Assembly: GCA_046760105.1 (NCBI GenBank) | Contig: JBHIDJ010000124.1 | Coordinates: 1 to 8,277, forward strand | Source of the DNA: JBHIDJ01 sp046760105 | Lineage (GTDB): Bacteria; Pseudomonadota; Gammaproteobacteria; Acidiferrobacterales; SPGG2 | Direction: 5' to 3' | DNA length: 8,277 bases | Notes under the pieces: model-generated | Told to the model about the DNA's origin: nothing | Databases searched by the model: none | What the model saw: only the letters and a program-made list of their open reading frames with translations | In this document: positions 1 through 7,002 of the stretch, in pieces | Layout: each line of letters opens with the position of its first letter | Numbering within the stretch: position 1 is the first letter of the stretch | Translations under genes and position numbers: made by a program

Positions 1-284
1 GGGTCCGGGGCATCGGGATCATCGACGATCAAGACCAAGCTTTTTGTTCCGTCAGGTAGCCCGATCCATGCCAGATCAGGCGAGATATCTTCATCGTCAC
101 AGGTGTAACGCTTCGGAATCTCGCCGTCATGTGAAAAGGCCGAGGACGTGATTGTCAGTGCCATCGGAACACCTCCACTTGATGTTTCTTGTCTGCCCGT
201 CTCCGACGCAACAGATTCAGCCACGCCGAAAGCCACAAGGATCGCCAGTCCAACGACCCAATAAGTACTAGACCTGTCGCGCAC
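1..284 (-). CDS. PEBP / YbhB-YbcL (Raf kinase inhibitor-like) family protein, 5' part only
   Basis: Partial gene; the C-terminal part lies beyond the left edge. From the internal ATG at 164 the product begins MALTITSSAFSHDGEIPKRY and continues through TCDDEDISPDLAW to LIVDDPDAPD. This is the conserved N-terminal half of bacterial phosphatidylethanolamine-binding proteins, whose DPDAP motif lines the anion-binding pocket. The molecular role of bacterial members is poorly defined. The frame stays open upstream, and from GTG at 284 it encodes a basic N-terminus (RDR), a hydrophobic core (WVVGLAILVAFGVA) and a plausible cleavage site (SVA before S), i.e. a Sec signal peptide. E. coli YbcL is a known exported member, so an envelope location is plausible. 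Other in-frame starts are GTG 290 and TTG 335 and 338. Only ATG 164 has a strong Shine-Dalgarno. Family assignment is firm; the start is not. Confidence 0.8.
   Translation of the reverse strand, partial: MRDRSSTYWVVGLAILVAFGVAESVASETGRQETSSGGVPMALTITSSAFSHDGEIPKRYTCDDEDISPDLAWIGLPDGTKSLVLIVDDPDAPD
171..176 (-). promoter_or_regulatory. Strong Shine-Dalgarno before the internal ATG of the PEBP gene
   Basis: Read on the minus strand, GGAGGT stands 6 nt before the ATG at 164-162. It is the best ribosome-binding site near this gene and supports a cytosolic product starting MALTITSS. That conflicts with the in-frame signal peptide encoded further upstream, so either the upstream start is used despite a poor site, or both are used. 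Confidence 0.55.
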
Positions 285-497
285 CGCCACACAAACACTT
301 AATTTAAAGAAAATCCTACCCCTTTCAGAACTCAACAAGAAGTCCCTTGCAGCGCGAGAGGGTGTTTTCCGCTACTCAAGCCACAGCCGCTAGCTGAAGC
401 GAAGTCGTGTCTCTGGCAGAATTGCTGTGCTGTTTCGACACAGTTCACCGGTAGTGTCTGTCATTCACAAAAACCGATATTAGACGACGAGCTTACC
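285..497. other. Divergent intergenic region between the PEBP and hydrolase-OsmC genes
   Basis: No gene is visible here; the PEBP gene could extend to about 338 if a TTG start is used. The region must hold promoters for both divergent genes, but I see no convincing -35/-10 pair. A 5-bp inverted repeat, CTGTG at 425-429 and CACAG at 439-443 with a 9-nt spacer, lies about 55-73 nt before the hydrolase start and could be an operator half-site pair. It is short enough to be chance. Confidence 0.4.
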
Positions 498-1742
498 ATG
501 ACGGAAGCGCAAGCGAGAATATATAGAGAAAAGTTAACCTTCCCGAATCAGGAGGGCCAACAACTAGCAGCTCTCCTCGAGAAACCTGAGACTGAACCTG
601 CCGCGTGCGCGCTGTTCGCGCATTGCTTTACCTGTTCTAAGGATGTCGTAGCGGCCACCCGCATCAGTCGCGCCTTGGCCGTCAAGGGCATCGCTGTGGT
701 GCGCTTTGATTTCACAGGGTTGGGAAATAGCGAAGGCGATTTCGCTAACACCAATTTCTCCTCGAACGTGGCTGACCTGCTTGCTGCTGTCGACTACATG
801 CGGCAGGCGTTAAAAGCCCCGGCCGTCCTCATTGGTCATAGTCTCGGTGGCGCAGCCGTGTTGTCAGCCGCCGGAAAGATCCCGGAGGCCAAGGCTGTCG
901 TTACGGTTGGGGCACCGGCTGATCCAGCGCACGTGAGCCACCTCTTCGAAGCGAATCTCGATGAGATCAAGGTTCGGGGGCAGGCGACCGTAAACCTGGC
1001 TGGCCGAAAATTTACGATCAGCAAACAATTCCTGGACGACATTGCCGACCAGGCGCTCCACCAGCAAATCCGGGAGATGCGAAAGGCGCTGCTGGTCCTT
1101 CATGCGCCCTGGGATGAGATCGTCCCAATAGACAACGCGGGCCGCATTTTTGAAGCCGCCAGACACCCGAAAAGTTTCATTTCCCTGGACGACGCCGATC
1201 ACCTTCTTAGCCGGAAGCAAGATTCACAATACGTTGCCGAGATGATCGCTGCCTGGGCCGGCAGGTATATCCCCGCCGCGGAAAAAGCCGAGGACAGCAG
1301 CGCTCGCCCCGAATTGAAGTCAGGGAAAGTGCTGGTCAGAGAAACGGACGGCACATTTGGTCAGGACATCTTTACGGACACACACCATCTGTCGGCGGAT
1401 GAACCGGTGGGCAATGGCGGACGAGACACCGGTCCGGATCCCTATGAACTGTTACTGGCGGGCTTGGGAGCGTGCACGAGCATGACCGTGCGTATGTACG
1501 CAAGCCACAAGAAGCTGCCGCTGGATAAGGTGTCGGTAAAGCTGAGTCATACGAAGATCCATGCTGAAGATTGCGAGCACTGCGAGACGAGGGAAGGAAG
1601 GATCGATCGCATCGAGAGAGAGCTTTTCGTCGAAGGGGAACTTACACCTGAGCAGCGCGAGAAACTTCTCGAGATTTCAAACAAGTGTCCGGTGCACAGG
1701 ACCTTACGCTCGGAAATCGATATCCAGACAACGTTACGATAG
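498..1742 (+). CDS. Bifunctional alpha/beta hydrolase – OsmC family protein
   Basis: A 414-residue fusion. Residues about 10-258 are an alpha/beta-hydrolase fold: AHCFTCSKD at 41-49 with RFDFTGLG at 69-76 (typical of this fusion family), nucleophile elbow GHSLGG with Ser115, and probable acid Asp206 (APWDEIVP) and base His235 (DDADHLL). Residues about 275-412 are an OsmC/Ohr-like domain with the two expected reactive cysteines, Cys326 in GACTSMT and Cys397 in SNKCPVHR. OsmC-type proteins reduce organic or inorganic peroxides with this cysteine pair; the hydrolase substrate is unknown. Length and domain order match the known fusion family, so nothing is truncated. No signal peptide is seen, so it should be cytoplasmic. 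The start is supported by the family's N-terminal pattern (KLTFPNQEGQQLAALLEKP), with only a weak GACGAG upstream. It is convergent with gspB; no obvious operon partner. Confidence 0.95.
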   Translation: MTEAQARIYREKLTFPNQEGQQLAALLEKPETEPAACALFAHCFTCSKDVVAATRISRALAVKGIAVVRFDFTGLGNSEGDFANTNFSSNVADLLAAVDYMRQALKAPAVLIGHSLGGAAVLSAAGKIPEAKAVVTVGAPADPAHVSHLFEANLDEIKVRGQATVNLAGRKFTISKQFLDDIADQALHQQIREMRKALLVLHAPWDEIVPIDNAGRIFEAARHPKSFISLDDADHLLSRKQDSQYVAEMIAAWAGRYIPAAEKAEDSSARPELKSGKVLVRETDGTFGQDIFTDTHHLSADEPVGNGGRDTGPDPYELLLAGLGACTSMTVRMYASHKKLPLDKVSVKLSHTKIHAEDCEHCETREGRIDRIERELFVEGELTPEQREKLLEISNKCPVHRTLRSEIDIQTTLR

Positions 1743-1789
1743 TACAGAGTTATTCGACGAGGGGACACATGCTTGCTGCTTGAACTACT

Positions 1790-1984
1790 CAACGCGAAGG
1801 CGCAAAGACGCGAAGGAATTTTAAGTCAGAAATCCTTTGACAACAAAAACTTTCCTACTCCGTGCCCCTGAGCTCCCTACGTCTTTACCAGGTACGCAGC
1901 TGAAAACACAAGAGTGGATCCCGAGACGAGGACACAAAGACTCTCATGCAAGAAAAATCTTTGCGCCTTTGCGTCTTTGCGTTG
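1790..1984. repeat. Inverted-arm repeat element built from 8-bp units
   Basis: The left arm has three tandem 8-mers, CGCGAAGG CGCAAAGA and CGCGAAGG, at 1793-1816, preceded by CAA and followed by AATTTT. The right arm at 1958-1984 is its inverted counterpart: TCTTTGCG, CCTTTGCG, TCTTTGCG, then TTG, preceded by five A. Arms match apart from G/A changes and a 1-2 nt difference at the T/A tract. They enclose about 135 bp with no gene, and the right arm ends 6 bp before the gspB stop codon. It looks like a small non-coding mobile or REP/MITE-type element between convergent genes. It could also fold as a long-range stem in transcripts from either side. No target-site duplication is obvious. Confidence 0.7.
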
Positions 1985-1989
1985 GAAGT

Positions 1990-2757
1990 TCAGTTCGGCC
2001 GGGGGAGCTTGAACAGGACACCGTTATAGTTGAGCACCACTCCTTCCTGCACGATTTGCTCGAGTCGGATACGGTTCTTTATGCGTTCGCCTCGACGGTA
2101 CTGACGATTGTCGATATACACCAGATTCTCGGACTCATCGGCGGAGTAAAGATGAACATTCAACACCATATCGGGAATCTTGTCCCGAAAATCATCGGGC
2201 ATTTGCCGTAGGAATGGCACGGAACCCCATTCTATCTGCTCCTGGTTCGCGTCACGAGACGGCTTGCTGCTAGCACTAACTGGCGCTGTGACGGCTGGCG
2301 CCTTTGTGCTCGCGACTTTTTTCTTGGCCGCGTGCCGCTTCTTCCTGGTCTTGGCAACTTTTTTGGATCGGGTCTTTGAGGACCGAACTCGCGTCTGCTC
2401 TGCCAAATTGCCGACTGGAGGTCTGACAACCGGTGTCTCAACCGGAGGCAGCGGTTTCGCCGCTTTCGCAGGTTCCGATTTGTCCGGTTTAGGTGGTGGC
2501 GCCTGCTCAGGCTCTACCGCGATGTTGGCGACACCATCCTTGGCAGGCCGCGGATCGGCGGCGGAATCCGGACTCTTCATATACGACCATAGCCCAAGCG
2601 CTACCAATACGGCCACTATTGCAAGCCCGACCGCCAACGGCCGCGCGTATCGCTGCACATACGCGGACAGCGCTCCGCGCCCTTGACTGGGGGTTAGAAT
2701 GCTAATGACGTCGTGCTGTTGTTCTGATTTCTTCAGCGCATCAAGTATGTACGACAT
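1990..2757 (-). CDS. gspB: General secretion pathway protein B (GspB/ExeB-type)
   Basis: A 255-residue bitopic inner-membrane protein that partners GspA in inserting or assembling the type II secretion secretin. I start it at ATG 2757, giving MSYILDALKKSEQQ, the classic GspB N-terminus, with AGGA 5 nt upstream; the frame is open 11 codons further but that start would overlap gspA. A short cytoplasmic tail precedes one transmembrane helix at about 38-60 (PLAVGLAIVAVLVALGLW). A Pro/Ala/Lys-rich periplasmic linker follows at 61-175, then the GspB C-terminal domain at about 177-255 (WGSVPFLRQMP, VLNVHLYS, YRRGERI, GVVLNYNGVLFKL). The linker holds an unusually basic stretch at 123-165. The gene follows gspA by 2 nt, so the two are probably translationally coupled. 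No other gsp genes are in view. Confidence 0.93.
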   Translation of the reverse strand: MSYILDALKKSEQQHDVISILTPSQGRGALSAYVQRYARPLAVGLAIVAVLVALGLWSYMKSPDSAADPRPAKDGVANIAVEPEQAPPPKPDKSEPAKAAKPLPPVETPVVRPPVGNLAEQTRVRSSKTRSKKVAKTRKKRHAAKKKVASTKAPAVTAPVSASSKPSRDANQEQIEWGSVPFLRQMPDDFRDKIPDMVLNVHLYSADESENLVYIDNRQYRRGERIKNRIRLEQIVQEGVVLNYNGVLFKLPRPN

Positions 2758-2759
2758 GG

Positions 2760-4487
2760 TTATCCTGAGCTTGCGTCGGGCACCTGCCACAGCATCGGCG
2801 GCGCATTATCAACGTCGTAGGTATTCAGCTGGATCATCGTCAAACTGCCAACCACACCATCGGCAACGAGATGATGGTCGCGTTGAAACGCCTTGACCTG
2901 GGCCTCTAGCGCTCTGTCGAATACATTCTTTCTAGACACCTTCGGGCTACCGTTATACCGTGCCAGGATATTACTTAACCATGCGACCGATCGACCGCGC
3001 ATACCGCGGCGCAGAACGCGCGGCTTTTGCAGAGGTGGTCTCCACAACAGCAAGAATTGCCCATACCAGTATTTGTCGACTTCACTGAGCGGAAAGCTGT
3101 ACTGTTGACCGTCGAAATCGGCCAAGACTTCGTCATGGTCTAAGGATGCGACCAAAACATGGTGTCTTTTCCCCTCGCCATCAAGAAGTTCTATCACTGC
3201 GGGACGATTGAATTGGCGTAGATTGTTCCACGTACCCGTTTTGAAGATACACCGAAGGCCGGTTTCCTGTGCACGTGCGCACCCAGTATTCCCCTTTAGA
3301 CTGTCATAGTCCAGACCCCAGCGCGCAAACAAGCCGGCAAAAGCCGAGTCTGTGTCTGTCGGAATCGTTGGATCCGCCAACAGCGCTGCTAATTCAGGCC
3401 GCTTGGTTTCCTTCTCGATTGGGGGTTCGACTTCTACTGGTGATTGTTGCGGGGCAGGGGCCTCAAACTCGCTCGGCGGCTTAGCGTCTGCGGTCATTGT
3501 ACCCAAGCTTATAGCTTGATCGTCGGCGTCACGATCCGTTGGTGCTGCCGATATTGCCACCTCATTACTCTGCATTTCCTGCTCGGATACCGGCGCGAAC
3601 TGCCAACCCCACACGATCAACGCTACCCCTAGGGCGGCGGGTACCAAGATGGCCGGCCGCAGCAGAAAGTGTTTGGGGACGACTTGGCCGACCTGACCGG
3701 CTGCGCGGCGCACCAACTTTGCGTTCGCGCTTGTCTTGCCGCGGGCGTAGGCCCCAAGTAGCGCCCGATCACAGATAATGTTTATCACTCGTGGGACTCC
3801 GACGGACAACCTGTGCACCCAACGCATGGCCGATGGCGCAAATAAAGGCGATTTCGCGCCTGCCACCAGACATCGATGCACGATGTACTCTGAAGTCTCG
3901 TGTGCAAATAGCGACCCCAAGTCGTAACGCGCGGTAATGCGCTGCGCCAATTGGCGCATATCGTCCTGCGCCAACAGACTGTTTAACTCCGGTTGTCCGA
4001 CCAGGAGAATCTGCAGCAGTTTTTCCTTGCTCGTTTCGAGATTGGTCAGGAGGCGTAATTGCTCGAGGACGTCACGACTAAGGTTTTGTGCCTCGTCAAT
4101 AATCAGCACCGTGCGTCGTCCCTTGGCGAAGTTATCCAAAACGCGAGCATTCAAACTGTCAATGAGCTCCTTAAGGGTGGCGTCACTCTTCGAATACCCA
4201 ATCTGCAATTCATCACAGATGGCACCCATGAATTCACGCACCGACAAAAGTGGGTAAAGCACTAGTGCAACATCGACGTCACTGGGAAGGCGTTCCACCA
4301 ATGCGCGGATGAGCATGGTTTTGCCGGTACCTACATCGCCGGTCAGCTGCACAAACCCGCCGCCCTCCGTCACACCGTAAATCAGATGCGCCAGTGCTTC
4401 CTGATGACGCCGGCTTAGGTAGAGATACCTCGGATCAGGGGCGATCGAGAAGGGATTTTCCTTGAGACCAAAATAGCGGGTGTACAT
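2760..4487 (-). CDS. gspA: General secretion pathway ATPase GspA (ExeA-type) with peptidoglycan-binding domain
   Basis: A 575-residue AAA-type ATPase of the ExeA family, which with GspB binds peptidoglycan and promotes secretin assembly in the outer membrane. The N-terminus MYTRYFGLKENPFSIAPDPR is diagnostic of the family. The cytoplasmic ATPase spans about 1-265, with Walker A GDVGTGKT at 50-57 and Walker B VLIIDEAQ at 127-134. One transmembrane helix at about 277-294 (PAILVPAALGVALIVWGW) is followed by an acidic, Pro-rich linker to about 362. A peptidase-C39-like domain covers about 365-485 and seems to lack the catalytic cysteine. A peptidoglycan-binding domain ends the protein (about 492-555; LRRGMRGRSVAWLSNIL, FQRDHHLVADGVVG). 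Full family length. Start chosen by homology: the upstream side shows a hairpin and no clear Shine-Dalgarno. First gene of a probable gspAB operon. Confidence 0.95.
   Translation of the reverse strand: MYTRYFGLKENPFSIAPDPRYLYLSRRHQEALAHLIYGVTEGGGFVQLTGDVGTGKTMLIRALVERLPSDVDVALVLYPLLSVREFMGAICDELQIGYSKSDATLKELIDSLNARVLDNFAKGRRTVLIIDEAQNLSRDVLEQLRLLTNLETSKEKLLQILLVGQPELNSLLAQDDMRQLAQRITARYDLGSLFAHETSEYIVHRCLVAGAKSPLFAPSAMRWVHRLSVGVPRVINIICDRALLGAYARGKTSANAKLVRRAAGQVGQVVPKHFLLRPAILVPAALGVALIVWGWQFAPVSEQEMQSNEVAISAAPTDRDADDQAISLGTMTADAKPPSEFEAPAPQQSPVEVEPPIEKETKRPELAALLADPTIPTDTDSAFAGLFARWGLDYDSLKGNTGCARAQETGLRCIFKTGTWNNLRQFNRPAVIELLDGEGKRHHVLVASLDHDEVLADFDGQQYSFPLSEVDKYWYGQFLLLWRPPLQKPRVLRRGMRGRSVAWLSNILARYNGSPKVSRKNVFDRALEAQVKAFQRDHHLVADGVVGSLTMIQLNTYDVDNAPPMLWQVPDASSG
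2763..2766 (-). promoter_or_regulatory. gspB ribosome-binding site overlapping the gspA stop region
   Basis: AGGA on the minus strand lies 5 nt before the gspB ATG at 2757 and within the last codons of gspA, whose TAA is at 2762-2760. This placement decides the gspB start in favour of MSYILDAL and points to coupled translation. Confidence 0.6.
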
Positions 4488-4730
4488 GGCTTGTACTAGC
4501 TGCGCTGTACAAGGTGGCGGCCAGGATGCGGGAGTAGCTGGGCCAAATTGTGCAGGTAAAAGGATCTCCTAGAAATCATCATCGCCAGTAAATCCATGGC
4601 TGTCAAGGCCGGCCCTGCGCACAGCTGTGGGCGTGTCTAGCATCACGTAGCTGCTATCGAACAGGCTATCGCTCACGCGGCATGCGCGACCCAGGAAAAC
4701 CAGTAGCGGCCGCCTCCTGACCGAAAAGAA
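4488..4730. other. Intergenic region between the EF-G-like gene and gspA
   Basis: A 243-bp gap with no gene visible. It should hold the gspAB promoter, though none is clear. Besides the hairpin before gspA it has a CACAGCTGTG palindrome at 4619-4628 and a 7-bp direct repeat, GCTATCG, at 4653-4659 and 4665-4671. I see no stem followed by a T-run for the EF-G-like gene, so no intrinsic terminator can be called. Confidence 0.4.
4490..4513 (-). promoter_or_regulatory. 7-bp inverted repeat immediately before the gspA start codon
   Basis: CTTGTAC at 4490-4496 pairs perfectly with GTACAAG at 4507-4513 across a 10-nt loop. In the gspA mRNA the stem would end 2 nt before the AUG and occupy the place of the Shine-Dalgarno. 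It could be a translational hairpin or a DNA operator (two TGTACA palindromes at 4481-4486 and 4506-4511 overlap it). Function is inference. Confidence 0.4.
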
Positions 4731-6776
4731 CTACGTCTCTTCTTTTCCAGGCTTAAACTCGGCGATGAGTTGCTGCTGAATGTTGGGTGGAACCGGCTCA
4801 TAGTGACTGAACTCCATACTATAGGAGCCCTGACCGCCGGTGACTGACTTGAGCTTTGATTGATAGTTATTGAGCTCGCTTAACGGAACCTGTGCTGTAA
4901 TGGAGACCATGCCGCCAGGTAGTGTCTCGGTATTGTTGATGCGCCCGCGCTTACCGGAAAGGTCACCCGTGATGTCACCCATGTTGGCATCTGGCGCAAC
5001 TACCTCGATGTTAACGATGGGCTCAAGCGCAATTGGCTTTGCCCTAGACACTGCGCTCAAAAATGCCTTCTTTCCAGCTGCTACAAAAGCAACTTCTTTG
5101 GAGTCCACCGGGTGGTGTTTGCCGTCGTAGACGGTTACCTTAATATCCTGCAGAGGATAACCAGCGATGGCGCCTGACTCCATTACCTGACGTACACCTT
5201 TTTCGACTGCCGGAATAAACTGATTAGGAATGACGCCGCCCACAACCGCGTCGACGAACTCGAAGCCTGCACCTCTTGGTAATGGTTCAACGCGCAAAGA
5301 CACCTCGCCGAACTGACCGGCCCCGCCGGTTTGCTTCTTGTGACGGTGATGGCCCTCGGCATTTGCGCCTATCGTCTCGCGATAAGGTATCTTTGGTGGG
5401 CGCGTTTCGACCTCGGCATTGTAACGATCCTTCATCTTTTCCAGCATTACCCGCAAATGGAGATCGCCCAGTCCACGGACAACCGTTTCATTCATTGCGG
5501 CGTTGTGCTCAACGGCAAAACAAGGATCCTCAGCGACCAGCTTTTGCAAGGCACTTGACACCTTCTGTTCATCACCGCGTTTCATGGATCGAATAGCGAG
5601 CCCCACCATGGGTCTGGGTAACTCCATTGGGCGTAGGTGATAGTGGTCTTCGTCATGCGAATCATGCAACACGGCATCAAATCGTATGTCCTCAACCTTC
5701 GCCACCGCACAGATGTCGCCCGGGACACCGGCATTAGTTTCCTTGTGTTCTTTGCCTTGCAGCTTTAACAGGTGCCCAACCTTGAAGGGCTTACGGGCGT
5801 CGTCGACATAAAGCTGTGTATCCTTGGTAATCGTACCCTGATGAATGCGAAACGCCCCGAGCTTGCCGACGAAAGGATCGACCGATAGCTTGAATACGTG
5901 CGCCAGTACATGTTTGTCGGGATCAGGTTTGGCCGACACTGGCTCGGCATCCGCGCCCTCACCCTTAAGGAACTCAGGGGGGTTGCCTTCCTTGGGGTTG
6001 GGCATCAACTTGGCAAATATGTCCAACAGCTCAGGAACTCCTGCACCGGAACGCGCCGAGACGAAGCAAACCGGAACCAGATGTCCTTCCCGCAGCGCCT
6101 TTTCAAACGGATCATGCAACTGTTCTGGGCTAACCTCGCCCTTCTCGAGGTAGACAGTCATCAGCTCCTCGTCCACCTCTACCACTTGGTCGACAATCTG
6201 CGTATGGGCCTCCTCAACGGAAGAGAAGTCGGCGCTCCCACCAGGATTGAAGAAGCAATCGACCACTGCGTTGCCGCCCTCGCTCGGCAGATTAATGGGC
6301 AGGCATTCCTTACCAAATGACTCGCGGATCCGTGACAATAAACCAGGTAGGTCGATGTCATGTGCATCGATCTTATTGATGATGATCATACGACCGAGTT
6401 TGCGCTCAGCCGCGCGTTCCATCATTCGTTGCGTAATCATCTCGATGCCAGCCTGTGCGTCAATCACGACGGCGGCGGTCTCAACCGCCGGCAAGACGCT
6501 TAGCGATTGGCCAATGAAATCGGGATAACCGGGCGTATCAATGAGATTAATGTGCTTACCGCTATGATCCAGACTGACGATGGCAGCACTAAGAGAATGT
6601 TGATATTCCTTTTCCTCTGGCTCAAAGTCCGTCACAGTGCTGCCCTTCTCCACACTGCCCGGTGTATTGATTGCACCGGACTTGTGCAACAGGGCTTCGG
6701 TAAGGGTCGTCTTGCCGGATAAGGCGTGACCGACCACAGCGATGTTACGGATGTCGTCGGTGATGTAGCTGGTCAT
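4731..6776 (-). CDS. Elongation factor G-like GTPase (EF-G-2 / FusA2 type)
   Basis: A 681-residue translational GTPase with the five-domain EF-G layout. G motifs: G1 GHALSGKT at 16-23, G3 DTPGY at 80-84, G4 NKID at 134-137, G5 SAR at 240-242. Later EF-G signatures include FVGKLGAFRI (about 302-311), GLGDLHL (435-441), QTGGAGQFGEV (482-492), VDSKEVAF (557-564) and DITGDLSGKRGRI (601-613). It is not the housekeeping fusA: the switch I segment (SVEKGSTVTDFEPEEKEYQH) lacks the RGITI motif, and the catalytic His after DTPG is Tyr. Both features match Thermus thermophilus EF-G-2, a ribosome-dependent GTPase of unclear role. No rpsL, rpsG or tuf neighbours are present, as expected for such paralogues. 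AGGAG lies 7 nt before the ATG, supporting the start. Transcribed toward gspA with a 243-bp gap, so probably a separate unit. Confidence 0.93.
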   Translation of the reverse strand: MTSYITDDIRNIAVVGHALSGKTTLTEALLHKSGAINTPGSVEKGSTVTDFEPEEKEYQHSLSAAIVSLDHSGKHINLIDTPGYPDFIGQSLSVLPAVETAAVVIDAQAGIEMITQRMMERAAERKLGRMIIINKIDAHDIDLPGLLSRIRESFGKECLPINLPSEGGNAVVDCFFNPGGSADFSSVEEAHTQIVDQVVEVDEELMTVYLEKGEVSPEQLHDPFEKALREGHLVPVCFVSARSGAGVPELLDIFAKLMPNPKEGNPPEFLKGEGADAEPVSAKPDPDKHVLAHVFKLSVDPFVGKLGAFRIHQGTITKDTQLYVDDARKPFKVGHLLKLQGKEHKETNAGVPGDICAVAKVEDIRFDAVLHDSHDEDHYHLRPMELPRPMVGLAIRSMKRGDEQKVSSALQKLVAEDPCFAVEHNAAMNETVVRGLGDLHLRVMLEKMKDRYNAEVETRPPKIPYRETIGANAEGHHRHKKQTGGAGQFGEVSLRVEPLPRGAGFEFVDAVVGGVIPNQFIPAVEKGVRQVMESGAIAGYPLQDIKVTVYDGKHHPVDSKEVAFVAAGKKAFLSAVSRAKPIALEPIVNIEVVAPDANMGDITGDLSGKRGRINNTETLPGGMVSITAQVPLSELNNYQSKLKSVTGGQGSYSMEFSHYEPVPPNIQQQLIAEFKPGKEET

Positions 6777-6783
6777 CGGTAAG

Positions 6784-6788
6784 CTCCT
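6784..6788 (-). promoter_or_regulatory. Ribosome-binding site of the EF-G-like gene
   Basis: AGGAG on the minus strand, 7 nt before the ATG at 6776, fixes the start at MTSYITDDIR rather than any upstream codon. Confidence 0.6.
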
Positions 6789-6802
6789 GCCGTCCTCTCC
6801 AA

Positions 6803-6808
6803 ATTATC
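6803..6808 (-). promoter_or_regulatory. Possible -10 element (GATAAT) of the EF-G-like gene
   Basis: GATAAT on the minus strand, 26 nt before the start codon, matches the sigma-70 -10 consensus at five of six positions. The best -35 I can place, TTGGGG at an 18-nt spacing, is poor. It would imply a very short leader. Weak call. Confidence 0.2.
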
Positions 6809-7002
6809 AATCGTTGTCGTGTGAAACCCCAAAGTATTAGGAATCGCGACCCAAGACGCAAGCGGAATGCGTATTTAAGGGGCGAAAACGCCCTCCGCGG
6901 GGGGGGTCGGCAGCGTCGCAGGCTCTCTAGTGCGTGACTTTTGGGTATAGGAACCACACCTCTACGAATATTTCCTACATGATTTGCCTCTATGGCGCTG
7001 TT

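Noticed and set aside
421..434. 14-bp direct repeat ATTGCTGTGCTGTT shared with 7215-7228
   Set aside because: Both copies lie upstream of genes, but one such exact match in a window this size is near chance, distances to the start codons differ (64 and 217 bp), and flanks do not match.
1793..1981. Repeated 8-mers as a CRISPR array
   Set aside because: Units are directly abutting 8-mers without spacers and occur in two inverted groups, with no cas genes nearby.
2180..2686. 168-residue open frame on the plus strand opposite gspB
   Set aside because: Shadow of the GspB Pro/Lys-rich linker; low-complexity product with no domain, while the minus-strand frame has clear family motifs.
1990..4487. 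A complete type II secretion locus
   Set aside because: Only gspA and gspB are here; none of gspC to gspO is visible in the window, so secretion machinery genes must be elsewhere if present.
4653..4671. GCTATCG direct repeat as an operator
   Set aside because: Only two 7-bp copies with no recognised regulator motif; could easily be chance.
6745..6957. Small Arg-rich 70-residue open frame on the minus strand overlapping the EF-G-like start
   Set aside because: No ribosome-binding site or family signature, overlaps a certain gene start, and composition looks like an out-of-frame GC-rich translation.
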